A stretch of 64,000 bases of DNA from Syncephalis plumigaleata (lineage: Eukaryota > Zoopagomycota > Zoopagomycetes > Zoopagales > Piptocephalidaceae): NCBI GenBank assembly GCA_025201365.1, contig JAIXMF010000014.1, positions 496,001 through 560,000 on the forward strand, read 5' to 3'. A program made the translations under genes and the position numbers. The notes below the pieces were generated by a model. It was given only the letters and a program-made list of their open reading frames with translations, made no database searches and was not told where the DNA came from. This document shows positions 22,140 to 34,000 of this stretch, piece after piece. Within the stretch, counting starts at the first letter, position 1. Each line of letters opens with the position of its first letter.

Positions 22140-23834
22140 ATGGATTCTGACAAATCTTTACAAGATAATATCTATCTACTTTATTTATGCTATATCGTGC
22201 CACCATTCTATTTGATCACCCTAGCTGTTTACAGCTATCAAGCATGGCGTTATCCAAAACACTTTGAGGCACGCTCGCCATGGCTTACGGTGTGCGCGTC
22301 ACTTCTCGGCATGGCAATGTGCGTGATCATATTTGCGCGACAATATTCCGACAAATACGTGGTGTGCACACTGATGTTCTGGACATCGAGTATGGGTTTT
22401 ATCGGCTGGCAAACACTCATGGTCGTACGTACCTACCGACTATTCTGGGCCATGAATCGACATACGAATCTCATTGAAGCGGCACCATGGCAGGTGAACA
22501 ACACCGGCTATCTGGACGCTAATATCGAAAAGAAATACAAGGACCGTACGGAAATGCGTCGCTGCTACTACTTCCTATTTACAGTCGTGCTAGTCACTCT
22601 ATTCATCGCACTGTGTGTTCAATTCAAAAATCGGATGTCTAATGTAGAGTATGACCACATTCTGCATAAACGAAGAAAGCGTCATCCCGAATTCAATCGA
22701 GATGGTCATCAAAGCTACTGGATGGAGTGTCGTCTACCGCCATGGCATCGATACATATTTCTCACCATTTGGGGCATCACACTAGCCTACGTGGTGCCTA
22801 GTGGTCTATTCGAAATACGACGAGTTCGCGACCATTTGAGCGTGCGTCTCGAGTTGATCGCCATCGCTATGGCTTCACTCGTGGGTTATTTCGGCTATGC
22901 CATCTATATCACCAACGAGTATAGGTATCCATTACACTGGCTGTGCGGTATGTACATTACCACACATACCATTTGCATACTCGTTCCGCTATTCGAGGAA
23001 TGGCAACGACGACGTTTGATTCGCAAGGTAACGGATACCGAATTCGAGGAGACGCTCAATCGTAATGGCGCGGTATGGCGTGCCTTCCAACGCTACGCTG
23101 CCCGGGATCTATGCGGCGAAAACATATGCTTTATCGAGGCTTATCGCAAATTAATGGCGCAAGTCGAGGAGTACAAGCATGGTTTGGTAAAGGCGAAAAG
23201 TAAGCAAAGCAAAAAGTTGTTGCAATCATCTGGTCGTGAACCGGAAAGTACGACCGACGCGTATTGGGAAGGTCCTAAATCCCCCACGCCATCCGGTTAT
23301 GCGCAGCGTGTCATGGAACGATTTCGTGGCTACACTCAGGATTCGCGATCATCTAGTTTCGATGTCGATACAAATCAATCAACCCGTGTAGCTAATTCAT
23401 CGACCAGTTACGGTGAAGTTGCCGTACCCAGTACACCGCCATGTTTATCCAAGGTGATGGGTATTACTACTGCAAAGCATACTGCATCCAACTCCATTAC
23501 ATCTTCGTGGAATGATCAAGTAGATGATTTGCGTGAATCGGACGTCACCGAGGTCACGTCTTTCGATGCCTCCGGTCAATTGCCTGACCAGTTCGTGCCC
23601 GCTTATCGTGCCATATTCGAGACGTACATCTGTGATGGTGCAACACTTCAGCTTAACATCACGCATGCGGCAAAGACGCACGTTTCCGAATGTGTTCGCG
23701 AGTACAATTATACATTTAGCATGTTCGACGCGATCTACGCGGAAGTAAAATGGTCACTTTGGACCAATACATTCCCCAAGTTTATCGAGACATATCGTCA
23801 AGATTTAGCAATGAGTAACGAGTCAATTGCATAA
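22140..23834 (+). CDS. 7TM-RGS receptor (GprK-like), paralogue 2
   Basis: A 564-residue intronless tandem paralogue of the gene at 18908, with the same order: seven helices (residues ~12-290), split RGS domain, short tail. Start ATG 22140 (MDSDKSLQDNIYLLYLCY). Shared loop motifs are FEARSPWLTVCASLLG, GFIGWQTLM, IEAAPWQVNNTGYLDAN and LPPWHRYIF. The first RGS half is FEETLNRNGAVWRAFQRYAA then GENICFIEAYRKLM (~298-340). The second half is PAYRAIFETYICDGATLQLN then NTFPKFIETYRQDL (~482-560). The spacer between them is ~145 residues, Ser/Thr/Lys-rich and unlike that of paralogue 1, so the spacer position is conserved but its sequence is not. The extracellular loop before LPPWHRY carries an extra basic His/Arg stretch. 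Uninterrupted frame. Confidence 0.86.
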   Translation: MDSDKSLQDNIYLLYLCYIVPPFYLITLAVYSYQAWRYPKHFEARSPWLTVCASLLGMAMCVIIFARQYSDKYVVCTLMFWTSSMGFIGWQTLMVVRTYRLFWAMNRHTNLIEAAPWQVNNTGYLDANIEKKYKDRTEMRRCYYFLFTVVLVTLFIALCVQFKNRMSNVEYDHILHKRRKRHPEFNRDGHQSYWMECRLPPWHRYIFLTIWGITLAYVVPSGLFEIRRVRDHLSVRLELIAIAMASLVGYFGYAIYITNEYRYPLHWLCGMYITTHTICILVPLFEEWQRRRLIRKVTDTEFEETLNRNGAVWRAFQRYAARDLCGENICFIEAYRKLMAQVEEYKHGLVKAKSKQSKKLLQSSGREPESTTDAYWEGPKSPTPSGYAQRVMERFRGYTQDSRSSSFDVDTNQSTRVANSSTSYGEVAVPSTPPCLSKVMGITTAKHTASNSITSSWNDQVDDLRESDVTEVTSFDASGQLPDQFVPAYRAIFETYICDGATLQLNITHAAKTHVSECVREYNYTFSMFDAIYAEVKWSLWTNTFPKFIETYRQDLAMSNESIA

Positions 23835-23995
23835 ACTAGTACATTAGCAATTTATTGTTGTTATTATGTTTTTATCACTAAAATATTGTTCATTTTGCTT
23901 CATTCTTCTATGATAGTAATACATACTAGTTAGTACATATCATAACAATAATAATACACTATTTATTAATGAGAATATAGAGGTGTATGTATAAA

Positions 23996-25797
23996 TTAAC
24001 GACAATCACGACGCGTATCACTACGTAGATACGCATCTAGAATGTTTTTATCCAATTTATGATAATCAGGAATGCGATTTAGTGGCTTAATATCCAAGTC
24101 AATAAGACACAATTTATAATAATAGATGGTGTCATTGATTGATATAGCTTCAGATTGATCGATTGTTGTTGTCGTTGTTGACGAAGAATGGCATTGAATA
24201 TTCTCTGTAAATACATGTTCACTATAGGTAATCAATTAGTAAAACGTCATCATTACTACTACTGTCACATATATCTCTATATACATACTCAATACTCTTT
24301 GTTTCATTATTGTCGGCAACACCAATGGTTAGCAATAGGGTACAATCCTTGAGTGTGCACTAATCAAATACTTGTGCAATTGCAATAATATATCAAGCTT
24401 ATCCTCCTTGTCATTCGTACTAGTCGTATCAATGCATTGCTGGTAATGACAGAGTGCACGCTCCCATATATCCACAGCATCATTGTCGCTTGCAGTATTC
24501 CTGCAGTGCCAATGTGATCTTTGTAGTATTGCAGCACTAGTTCAATGCCTGGCTCATCAAGTCGCTGTTGATGCTGTCTCAGTCGTGGTAGTATCTCTTC
24601 TTTTAGTAGAATATCCACAACCGATGCCATTATACTATAGAATACATGTTATTTACTCATTGTTATTGCTATTGTTATTATTGCTACTTACGTGTCATTT
24701 ACATGCTGTTGATTAGCAATTGTATCCGTATTCCTGATTGATTCGTGTAATCACTACCAATATTGCCTATAACAAGTACTTTATCCTAATACAAATTAAC
24801 ATATATATATATATATATACATAAAGATAAGGCATAAGACAACACCTACCGATGGATTATCATCATTACTTGATACCGTCTTCCATACCCGTAAATTATT
24901 CTGTGGACATTCCAGTAATGCTGACAGCGCAGCATGCACACGCTCTCGATCACCTGAGAACAAGTCGAGTGGACAGTAGCGTGTGGATGTCCAGCCTAGT
25001 GCCAACTCGGATGTTGTCGTCGCGTTATTCATTACATGTTTCTCCGCCTTCCAATGCTGATGCATGCAAAAACGACAAGTACGAAACTTCTCCGGATGAA
25101 TTAGATGAGCATGCGAGACCGTACTATCCGGTAGGAATCCCCACTTGGGCTAAACTCAATCACATCATTATTGAACGATACTTGTTACTCTACGAATGTT
25201 ACATTACCTTTAGTTCAAACGTCAAACTTGACATTGTCATTGTGGCAAACGAGGCATGGTCAAGCGTTAGCAATCCATACGGCTGATCGGTATCGATTTC
25301 CCGATTACGACGCGATGCTGGGCGTAGACTATGGCAGGATTGCGATAATGCTTGTAGAAATACGGTATTGACCTTGACTAAATGCTAGTCAATCGAGTAA
25401 GCTACAACGTTGTCAGTTGATTTATTCGACATTTCCCTACCATGTCACCAACATATTCCGCGCCCATTAATGGAGCAACTACGTTTTGTCGATAGAATAG
25501 CTCTAGTAAAGGATCGTATTCCTTGAATGTTTATTTGTTACATTATCCATGGTGTTGTACGCGTATCACGCTTTCGTAAACGTAATATCGTACTTCGCTA
25601 CAGGATATATCGCATTGACTTGTTAGTATTAGTCAAGTTGCAAATACGACTCTTACTTACCAAACGTTGATTTCCTCCGTTATAAGCAAAGCATATGTTG
25701 GCATTACCTTCCGCGCGATACTTCCAATCAGAGGCGGATAACTCGGGAATGAATAGCACGTACTGCTGAAGCGTGAAAGATAGTCAAGCCTGGTCAT
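23996..25797 (-). CDS. IPK1: Inositol-pentakisphosphate 2-kinase
   Basis: Phosphorylates inositol 1,3,4,5,6-pentakisphosphate at O-2 to make phytate (IP6), a cofactor in mRNA export. N-terminal blocks: WKYRAEGNANICFAYNGG, an intron (25598-25660), VLRLRKRDTRTTPW, EYDPLLELFYRQNV, VAPLMGAEYVGDMV. The family signature EFxPKWGFLPDSTVSHAH lies at about 25105-25150, followed by KFRTCRFCMHQHWK, YCPLDLFSGDRERVHAAL (about 24940), CPQNNLRVWKTV and DCTLLLTIG. The C-terminal LCLIDLDIKPLNRIPDYHKL (about 24060-24115) holds the DLDxKP motif, and the stop is TAA 23996-23998. Frame shifts by one base in EFxPKW (a TTTAAG-like run reads TTTAG) and again near 24480. The ATG at 25795-25797 is tentative because the first codons do not join in frame. 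INO1, the first step of the same metabolic tree, lies 12 kb away, but I infer no linkage. Confidence 0.85.
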
Positions 25798-26084
25798 GAT
25801 GTAGAATTGTTTTCGTTAAGATAAACTAAAAAACTAGTCGAACGCAGTATAGCTTAACAGCACGATAGTCAAGTAAAGACAGAAACCGAATGAGTAGTGA
25901 CATAAGGCTGATTGCTGATAAATAGAGGTTAAGAAACAGTGTTAAATAATGGAGCACGATTGACAGAAATGATGTGTAATCATCAGCATCGTGTTTTAAT
26001 CTTTCTAACCCTTGACATTTTATTAAACAATTTATTGCTAAACTAACCCTGTGTAATCTATACGAATTGGTTGAATCACTGCTA

Positions 26085-27097
26085 TCATTCGTAGATGGTG
26101 TTGATCGCCGTGTTAATCTGTGACAAATGAAGCATATGACTGGTCTTTGGTCGATTTGTGGCATTCGCCGTCTTTTGCATACTTTTACAATGATGCACCA
26201 ATATCGTCGTCACTATTGTCCTAATAATAATAGTAATATATACAAGGACATTAGTCTAATAAACAAGAGCAATGGTCGATACGTATACATACCAGTCTGC
26301 AGCGTATAATACATCGGATATCGAGCCGACATAATGCGTAACTAGAATGGCGCAACAAGCGATATTGCAAAAGACAGCGAGACACATGGTTTGTATTCCA
26401 TCGCGAGCTAATCGCTTCCATGCATCGGATCCGAATAGTTTATATTGCTGAAAGGCAATGTAGGAGAATCCTGCAGAGAAGAACACGTTAAGTGGCGCAA
26501 CAACACTTATCCAATACCACTGGATGAAGAGGGGTAGAAGACGGCACAGCCGGCCATTGGTTCCAACGACATGTAATCATAGTAGATCACTAGGAATGGA
26601 TAGGCTATCTGGGGAGAATGAGCGGTACGCCAATGTAAACGATCCATTGCTGCTGGTAGACCACTAGGTAGAACTTTCTAAGCAATATCAAACTGTTGCA
26701 TACCATGGAGATGGACATGCCGAATACAATGGACCACACCATGATACGACAATTGAAGGCTAAGCCCAGCAATCCAAACGCATTGATCAGACCAATGAGG
26801 AGCCGATGCCGAGGGAATCAGGCAACACCACGAGAATATAATACGTGGTCGTGTAATAACCATCCTAGAGGAGGTGACGAGATTATTACCGAATACATAA
26901 AGCATAAGCGCAACAAGCATCAATTGAAGTTGCATGCCCAACAATTGTTGGTACAATTCATCGCCATCACTTTTAAGTGTGGCAAGATAATCAAGTAGAT
27001 TGGACTCGCCTATCGGATGAAGCAGAACACCCCATGCCGTTGTAGCGTTACGCTTCCATTCAAAGTGACGCGCTTCATCTGGATAAATAATTGGCAT
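26085..27097 (-). CDS. Orphan seven-TM protein, copy A of a three-member family
   Basis: Not a family I recognise. Start ATG 27095-27097 (MPIIYPDEARHFEWKRNATT). The N-terminus carries an N-glycosylation site and WGVLLHPIGESN, then helix 1 (QLMLVALMLYVFGNNLV), WCCLIPSAS in helix 2, NCRIMVW at the start of helix 3, NSLILLRKFYLVVY, an ECL2-like AGCAVFYPSS, helix 5 (APLNVFFSAGFSYIAFQQY), the loop KLFGSDAWKRLARDGIQTMC, helix 6 and helix 7. A 72-nt intron (26221-26292) splits the helix-7 Trp codon, exactly as in the other two copies. The tail RPKTSHMLHLSQINTA is shared with copy B; stop TGA 26085-26087. At least two frame breaks (near 26810 and 26550). The topology is GPCR-like: N-out glycosylation, Cys at the top of helix 3 and Cys in ECL2. 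Head-to-head with copy B. Confidence 0.7.
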
Positions 27098-27114
27098 ATT
27101 CTATGAAATAAAAA

Positions 27115-27932
27115 CTATACTTGTACTGATGGTATTTCGACAAAAAAGATAATAAATAGCGAATAATCGATGTTAGATGTTGGAACGAAGAAATGGATGA
27201 CGAGGGAAATGACATGACAATGGTGATAACCAGCCAGACAAGGCATTTTCCGGTTTCCAATTTGTATTGCTTTCCAAGCACGTACCAAAATTGTATTCAT
27301 GATGCATGTAACATGGCAGAGTATGCCGAAATGACAGTATGGAATGTGCATCAGCGCTATCCCGACTATTTAGCGTACACTAGTATCCTCCTATTGAGTC
27401 CAGTGTTTACGTATTAATGAATGAATCATTAACCTTTAGGGTCAAGTGTATAATTCAACTTGACCGAGTGTTAATCAGGATGATGGTAAAGCACATATGA
27501 TATTTGGATACTATCGCTATCCATATAACTTGATTCTATTGTAAGCTAATTCAATAATACTAGTTGCAGGCGATAATATATATGTATATAACGGAATATT
27601 GCAAATAAGTGCAACGAACAATCCAGACACGATCTAGACTATTAGTGATTCTTTTTTCGCAACATGTGAATGGTCAAACAGGAAATAACAAGCACGTTCC
27701 ATGCATAAAGGATAGAAACACAAGTATCGAGAAAGTATAGCATATAGTACAATGTGTACGCCATTCCCAACAATGGCAACAACCGCCTTGGTACTTGCGT
27801 CCGATTATTTACATTTATTTTCAGCGTGTCATTTCGCAAACGTGCTAGAGTAGCCGCATACCAAATCAAATCAATTGACCAGCGTGCATCTACATACCAT
27901 AGCAATAATGCATAATAGATGATAGCACACAT
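27115..27932 (-). pseudogene. Membrane-protein debris between 7TM copies A and B
   Basis: A 96-residue hydrophobic frame (27932-27642, ATG start) has at least two helices (LLPLLGMAYTLYYMLYFL and SILYAWNVLVISCLTIHML). Downstream on the same strand (27351-27115) another hydrophobic frame holds FGILCHVTCIMNT then RAWKAIQIG, faintly like the IFCHVAYRQYK..AWKRL block of copies A-C. The order fits an eroded relative of the flanking 7TM genes, but similarity is weak and the intervening ~290 bp are not open. It could instead be two unrelated short hydrophobic frames. The rest of the 1.2-kb divergent spacer (27098-28308) shows no other gene and must hold the promoters of copies A and B. Confidence 0.28.
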
Positions 27933-28308
27933 TATTGCTATGGATAGTCAAGTAATCATCAATGCTAGCAATCTTCATCATTGATGTAATGATAATCACG
28001 TGATAATTTCTACATAAAATGCCATTTAAACCGGTTAAAAATTGTACCACGAGTGCGATAATGCCTCGTTCGCAGTAAGTAATATATTCCTTCTTAGGTC
28101 AGGCTCATCGTGCTCGAAGCAAGAATGATTAACAATTGCACAACCGCTTTGGACTGGGCCCCACATTTCCTGGTAGAAAAGACGCATACAGCAATCAAAT
28201 TTGATGTCATTTGTAATTATTTTCGTTTGCTTGTTTTCTTTACCTGTTACCTGTCAAGCATCTTTAACGCATATTCATATCCATATTATTTTAGTATTAT
28301 TAATAACG

Positions 28309-29350
28309 ATGCCAAGTATCAATTATAATGACCCGAAAATGACCGACTGGGTGAAGAATGCCACCTATGTATTGGGTGTTCCACTTCATCCGCTCGGTGA
28401 AGTTAACGTATACGACTTTTACACTATGACATCCGGCGATATCGAAGAGCAACGTCTTCGTTTACGGGGCACACAGCTTGAACTAGTGGTTTGCGTTTTT
28501 GTTACATTTCTATTTGGATACAACATGATTAGCTCGAGTAAAATGGTCGCAATACGACCGACCGCCTTTAACTCATGGTGCTGCTTCATTCCCTCGGTTA
28601 CAGGTTCATCTGTGGCTCGATGTTCATCGGTATGCTACTCGACTATCACATCAATTGTCGTATCGTTCTGTGGTTGTTTCCATTTGGTATTGCCACGGCC
28701 ATACTGGGTAACAGCCTGATATTACTTCGGAAAGTCTACCTGGTACTCTATCGACGGAAATGGGTCATGTACGTCGGTATTACGATGATATCACCGCAGC
28801 TCGCATTCCCTTTTTTGCACACGCGCCACTCTTTCATTACGTTGGAGGCGGAATTAGGATGTGTCGTCTACTATCCCGCCTCTATTCTGTGGTACTGGTT
28901 TAGTATCCATACCCCGCTTAACGTATTCTTCTCGGCCATATTCTGCCATGTTGCCTACCGACAATATAAGCTATTTGGATCGGATGCTTGGAAACGATTA
29001 ACGCAAGATGGCATACAAACGATGTGTCTCGCCGTACTATGCAATATCATTTGCTGCATTCTAGCCATTACTCGGATCAATGACTCCAACTCTGATATGT
29101 TCCTCTGTGCCGACTGGTAAGTAGCGTGAATTGGATTAACTCATCTCTGTATTTTACCAACTAACGAACTGCGCGTAGGGTCATCGTCATAACATTGCTG
29201 ATAAATCATTGTAAGAAAACGCGTAAAAGCATTAATCGCGATCATCGTCCTAAAACAAGTCATATACTTCATATTTCACAAATTGTCACGGCAGTCACTA
29301 CAAGGCAGGATGAATCTAATCGTATCCAGCACACTAATGATACGAGGTGA
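28309..29350 (+). CDS. Orphan seven-TM protein, copy B
   Basis: The clearest member of the family. Start ATG 28309 (MPSINYNDPKMTDWVKNATY), with N-glycosylation site NAT before LGVPLHPLGEVN. Helix 1 is LELVVCVFVTFLFGYNMI; WCCFIPSV opens helix 2. Helix 3 is NCRIVLWLFPFG to NSLILLRKVYLVLY, and helix 4 starts WVMYVGITMISPQLAF. ECL2 holds ELGCVVYYPAS and WYW. Helix 5 is TPLNVFFSAIFCHVAYRQY, the third inner loop KLFGSDAWKRLTQDGIQTMC, then helices 6 and 7. The 62-nt intron (29117-29178) splits the Trp codon of CADW in helix 7. The cytosolic tail RPKTSHILHISQIVTAV matches copy A; stop TGA 29348-29350. One frame break lies near 28605 in helix 2. About 325 residues if continuous, which suits a small receptor. 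No sequence match to a named receptor class is claimed. Confidence 0.72.
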
Positions 29351-29488
29351 ATTAATGAGCATTTACCTCTTTCTACCTTTGCAACAAGCTATTTATTTAT
29401 ATTTATATTTGCATATTCGTCAGACAATCATGTTAAATTATTAAACATATTCTATTTTCATTGTTTGTTAATTCCTGAAACATTAACG

Positions 29489-30728
29489 TTAGCGTATTAT
29501 TAGACCGCCATCAATCACAGGGTCTATATCGATTAAATAGTGTTAATCTACCATGATAGATATGAACAAGGATTGATCTACCTGTCCTGTTACGTAACTA
29601 GCCTTGGCCAGATAAAGAGCGGCATCGGCAACATCCTACAAGTAATCTCGTTAGCTTGACATCATCTCGTCATAGAATTCGAGCTGTTCCGTATATACCT
29701 GTGGTGTACCGAAACGACCCAATGGGATATCGTTCAACAATGTATCTCCTCGTTTATTCATCGCATCTATATACATGTATACATGTATGTATGTATCATT
29801 ATTAACAAATAGATATGCTTCACTTATCACTACGCTTACCTTGTGTCATATCAGTTTGAATAAATCCAGGTGCAATGGCATTGACACGTATTTTACGAGG
29901 GGCCAATTCTTTGGCCAATGATTTGGTCAAACCTATTCATTAACGCGAGCAACATTTAGTAAACTATTCATGCTCCCCCTAGCATTGTACTCCACTTACC
30001 GACAACACCGGCTTTTGTTGCTGAATAAGCACATTGACCAGTGCTTCCTTGTTCACCCACTGCACTAGCTAGATTAATAATACATCCTAACAGATCAAAT
30101 AACCAACAATTAACAATATCCATTAAGCAGAAGAAAGAAAAGAGTACGCACCGCTTCTTTGTCGCATCATCGTTGGTACGAATGCTTTGCAAACACGCAT
30201 CGTTCCCATCAAATTAGTGTCCAGCATACTTTGCACGTCATCCATCAATAATCGAGCACATAGTCCATCAAGAGCGATACCTTTATAGTTTATACGCAAT
30301 TAACTAGTGAATAGCTACACTATCATTTCATGTTAATATACCCGCTGAATTGATAACCACATCCACTGAACCCATCGATACTACTTTCTATCATTCATTG
30401 ATAATGTAAATAAATAAAAAAAGCAGTATTAGCAAATTATATAGATATATACATCAAGTATTATTACCTTGCCTAGTTGTTGTACCTCTCTATCCGATCG
30501 TATATCACAGCGAATTGCCATATGTTGCATGGGATGGATAGGCGAGTTCGTTAACGATATGCTATCATGCTGGTGTCCTGGTACTTGTAGTGTTTTCAAC
30601 GCTTTATCCAGTCGTTCCTCGTCTCTTCCGGCCAACACAACTCGATAGCCAGACTGCGCGAATAGTTGACCACATGCAAGACCAATACCACGCGAACCTC
30701 CCGTAATTACCGCTGTAGGAATAGTCAT
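29489..30728 (-). CDS. Short-chain dehydrogenase/reductase, FabG/CBR4-like
   Basis: NAD(P)-dependent oxidoreductase, probably a 3-oxoacyl-ACP reductase type as in mitochondrial fatty-acid synthesis. Start ATG 30726-30728 ([16 protein letters not shown]) with the TGxxxGIG cofactor loop, [41 protein letters not shown] with catalytic Ser, and YSATKAG with catalytic Tyr and Lys (about 30010-30030). The C-terminal part includes [19 protein letters not shown], then [20 protein letters not shown] and VIDGGLII, ending at TAA 29489-29491. Six or more short introns. The insert between GHQ and NSPIHP (about 30550-30580) is longer than usual. No mitochondrial presequence is visible, so its compartment is open. 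I see no clear frame break. Substrate specificity cannot be read from the sequence. Confidence 0.82.
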
Positions 30729-31017
30729 ACCAGCGCTAATAATAATTAGTGTTTATGGATAAAAAGAAAATCAATAAGAAATATTATCAAGCGAGTGTTA
30801 TCATTGGTGGTAATGGCAAAATGATTATAAAGGGTGAGATCGTCCTTGTCCATGTCATCACATACACTCAATGTTGTTACAATTGTCAATATCGTTATTG
30901 CACCATCTACTTTACTTGTGAATTTCTTTGACGTCTTCTCTATCCTGTTCTTGTTTATTGCTTATATTCTAAAGGGACGTCCATATTACTATATCAATAC
31001 CTGTTTATTTGCTTGCT

Positions 31018-34000
31018 ATGATTCGAAGCGGAGAGGCTAGCTGTCGACTCCGCGAGACTAATACCATCATGAGTAATGGTGGCAGGAGTGGACGTAAGCA
31101 GTGCATTTCACGCTATCGTCACGACAACCGTATATTTAGTTGGTCACGAACCATGCACTGGTTGTCTACGCGTGCACTCGTCTTGATAGTCACCGTTATA
31201 ATACTTGCTAGTATACAAATAGGCGGTGTCAGTGCAGAGTCACCGATAGTTACTACCAATTGGTTTAAGCATCTACCGAGTAAATTATCATTTTTTGGCG
31301 ATCAATCAGTAAGTAGTCAAGTGCCACTAATATCTATAATGGATTGTTATGATAACTAACAATGTTTCTAGGTGGTATTGTATTTTGATTCAGAGGATAA
31401 AATTGTATATCGTTCAGAACGAGTAGGTCGTGAATGGCAACCCATCAAGGATGTTCCAGCTGGCAAGGTTGAATCGATGCATGTTCATCCGTTCGATGAT
31501 CAATTGGTATGATATATATATATATATACATATATCTATCTAGATTGTGGCTCATTCAAATACGTGTATAGGCATTCTTATTGACATCGGGTAAGCAACA
31601 CTACGTGACAAGGGATCGAGGTGCTACTTGGTCGACATTCGACACGCCACTACCACCTTCACGTACAACGAAACAGCTAGCATTCCATGCCGAGCGTAGT
31701 AATTACATTTATTTGTTGGTGAAGATTGCACGAATACGAAAGAATGTCGACAAAGTGTAGGTTGCCTATATAATAGATAAATTGATAGCATGGATATGAA
31801 CTAATGACTACGGATGTCATTAGACTTTTGTTACGCGTGATGCATTCGCACTACTCCTAAACTACTGTTGAACAACACGGTACAATGCATCTGGGCACGT
31901 TCCACGCCTAATACCTCATCAGCACCGGTGAAATCGATTCTATGCATTGAAACGGTAGCTGAATCGACTAGTACAAAGCATAATCAACTAGTACGCAGTG
32001 ATAATCTATTTACATCACGGGAGGTCATCAGATTGGACACTCGTTCTGGTTCACATGCTATTCAATCAGTCATTGCTCTTGGAGTTACGCAAGGATTTAT
32101 TGTTGCAGCAGGAGTAGGTTTACCATGCAGTATGCATTCATTAGTTACTATTAGTTGCTAATACCTAGTAATATTGCTATGTTAGAATGATGTTATTCGA
32201 ATGATGTTCAACTATGGGTTACTCAGAATACACATACATGGGCTAGAGTAAGTAATATTCATCTTGATGTTTATTATTATTAATGATATGCAATATTATT
32301 ATTATTGAATAGGCACATTTACCATCTGGTATTGGCATCAAGAATAATGTAAGTAACTATATACGTATATATATATATATATGTCCTATGTATTTACTTT
32401 CTATCTCTCTACATAGGAATATACCATTCTTGAATCGTCAGCTCATTCGTTAAATGTTGAGGTGGCCTCAGAGAAATGCACGATCAATCGAATATGAAAT
32501 ACGGCACATTACTCTCTTCCAATAGTAATGGCACATTCTACACCGTGTCACTTCCTTATACCAGTCGAAGTGCCGTTACTGGCAAGGTGGACTATGAACG
32601 TGTAACGGGCGTTGAAGGTATTGCCCTAGTGAATACAATCACGTGAAGCATAAAGACTCGAGTAATCCGCCCATTAAAACGAAGATCACCTTCGATGATG
32701 GTGGTAGTTGGCGTGCTGTTAAACCGCCATTAACAGATGAACACGGTGAGCCGTATGGTTGTGGCGATGAAATACCACTAGATCGATGCTCTCTTCATCT
32801 TCATTCCGTCACGGAAACACGTAATATCGGTCGTGTCTTCTCTGCATCCGGTGCTCCGGTTTCCTTATGGGAGTGGGTAGTGTGGGTAATTACCTAGAGC
32901 CATACGAGAAAAGCGATACATTTGCCAGTAAAGATGGTGGTATTACGTGGCAACTAGTACATCGTGGTCCCTACAAATGGGAGATGGGAGATGCCGGTAA
33001 TCTATGGATCATTACCGCTGATCAAGGTGATCAAGGCACCGATACAGTGCTGTGGAGTGATGATCACGGTGAACACTGGCATACATTATCACTTGGACGT
33101 AAACTAGTGGTGCATGCATTGACTACCACGCGTAAAAGCAATGAGCGTGAGTTCTTGCTCATTGCTACGCTAGCCGGACCTATTAACGAGTCAGCAAGAG
33201 CCAAAGGTCAATACAGTGTGGTACACCTAGACTTTACACCTGTTCAATCACGTAAATGTAAGCTATATCATTATATAATTGTATTGCAATAATAATATCT
33301 ATATCTCTATGTGTTATTAGGTCATTTCGAAGAAAAGGAGAATGATGATTTTGAGTTATGGCAAGTGCGTAGCATGCTACCCAGTGCACAATGTCTAATG
33401 GGACAAAAGGTAATGATATAGCATGCGTATACGACAATGTCAATAATATTGATCATACATGTTAAATAGACGTGGTTTTGGCGTAAGAAACAAACTGTCA
33501 CCTGTTATGTCGGTGGTCGTCTTGATGTACCCGCCAAGAAGGAGAGTTGTCCATGTCAGGAACACGACTACGAGTGTGATTACAATTATATCAGGAATGG
33601 TAAACGGGAATGCGTACTCAATGGCAAGGAACGTATTCCACCCGGTCAATGCATAGAAGCAGGTGCCAAGTTTACCGGTTCATCTGGTTATCGCTTAATT
33701 ACCGGTAATAGCTGCGATCGAGAACAAGGTGTCAAATTGGATGAACCCACGGAGAAGCCATGTCCCGAGGATCGTGTGACTAAACCGCCCGAGGGCAAGA
33801 TTACCTATACTGAAACGATATTCAACAGTTTATTAGGCGATATCATATCATTTAAGAATAGTACGACTATGCTGCTAAAAACACTAGATGGTCATTTATG
33901 GCGTAGTTCCGATGAGGCGGCCAGTTGGAAAAAGATCAAACTTACCGGTTCAGTGGTGTATGCCGCCACACATCCACTGATCCATTACGTGTAAGTAGCA

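Noticed and set aside
23996-25797. Reading the two minus-strand ends (24000-24630 and 24800-25800) as separate genes
   Set aside because: Together they supply the N-terminal, EFxPKW, CRFCMHQ, YCPLDLFSG and DLDIKP blocks of a single IPK1 in the right order.
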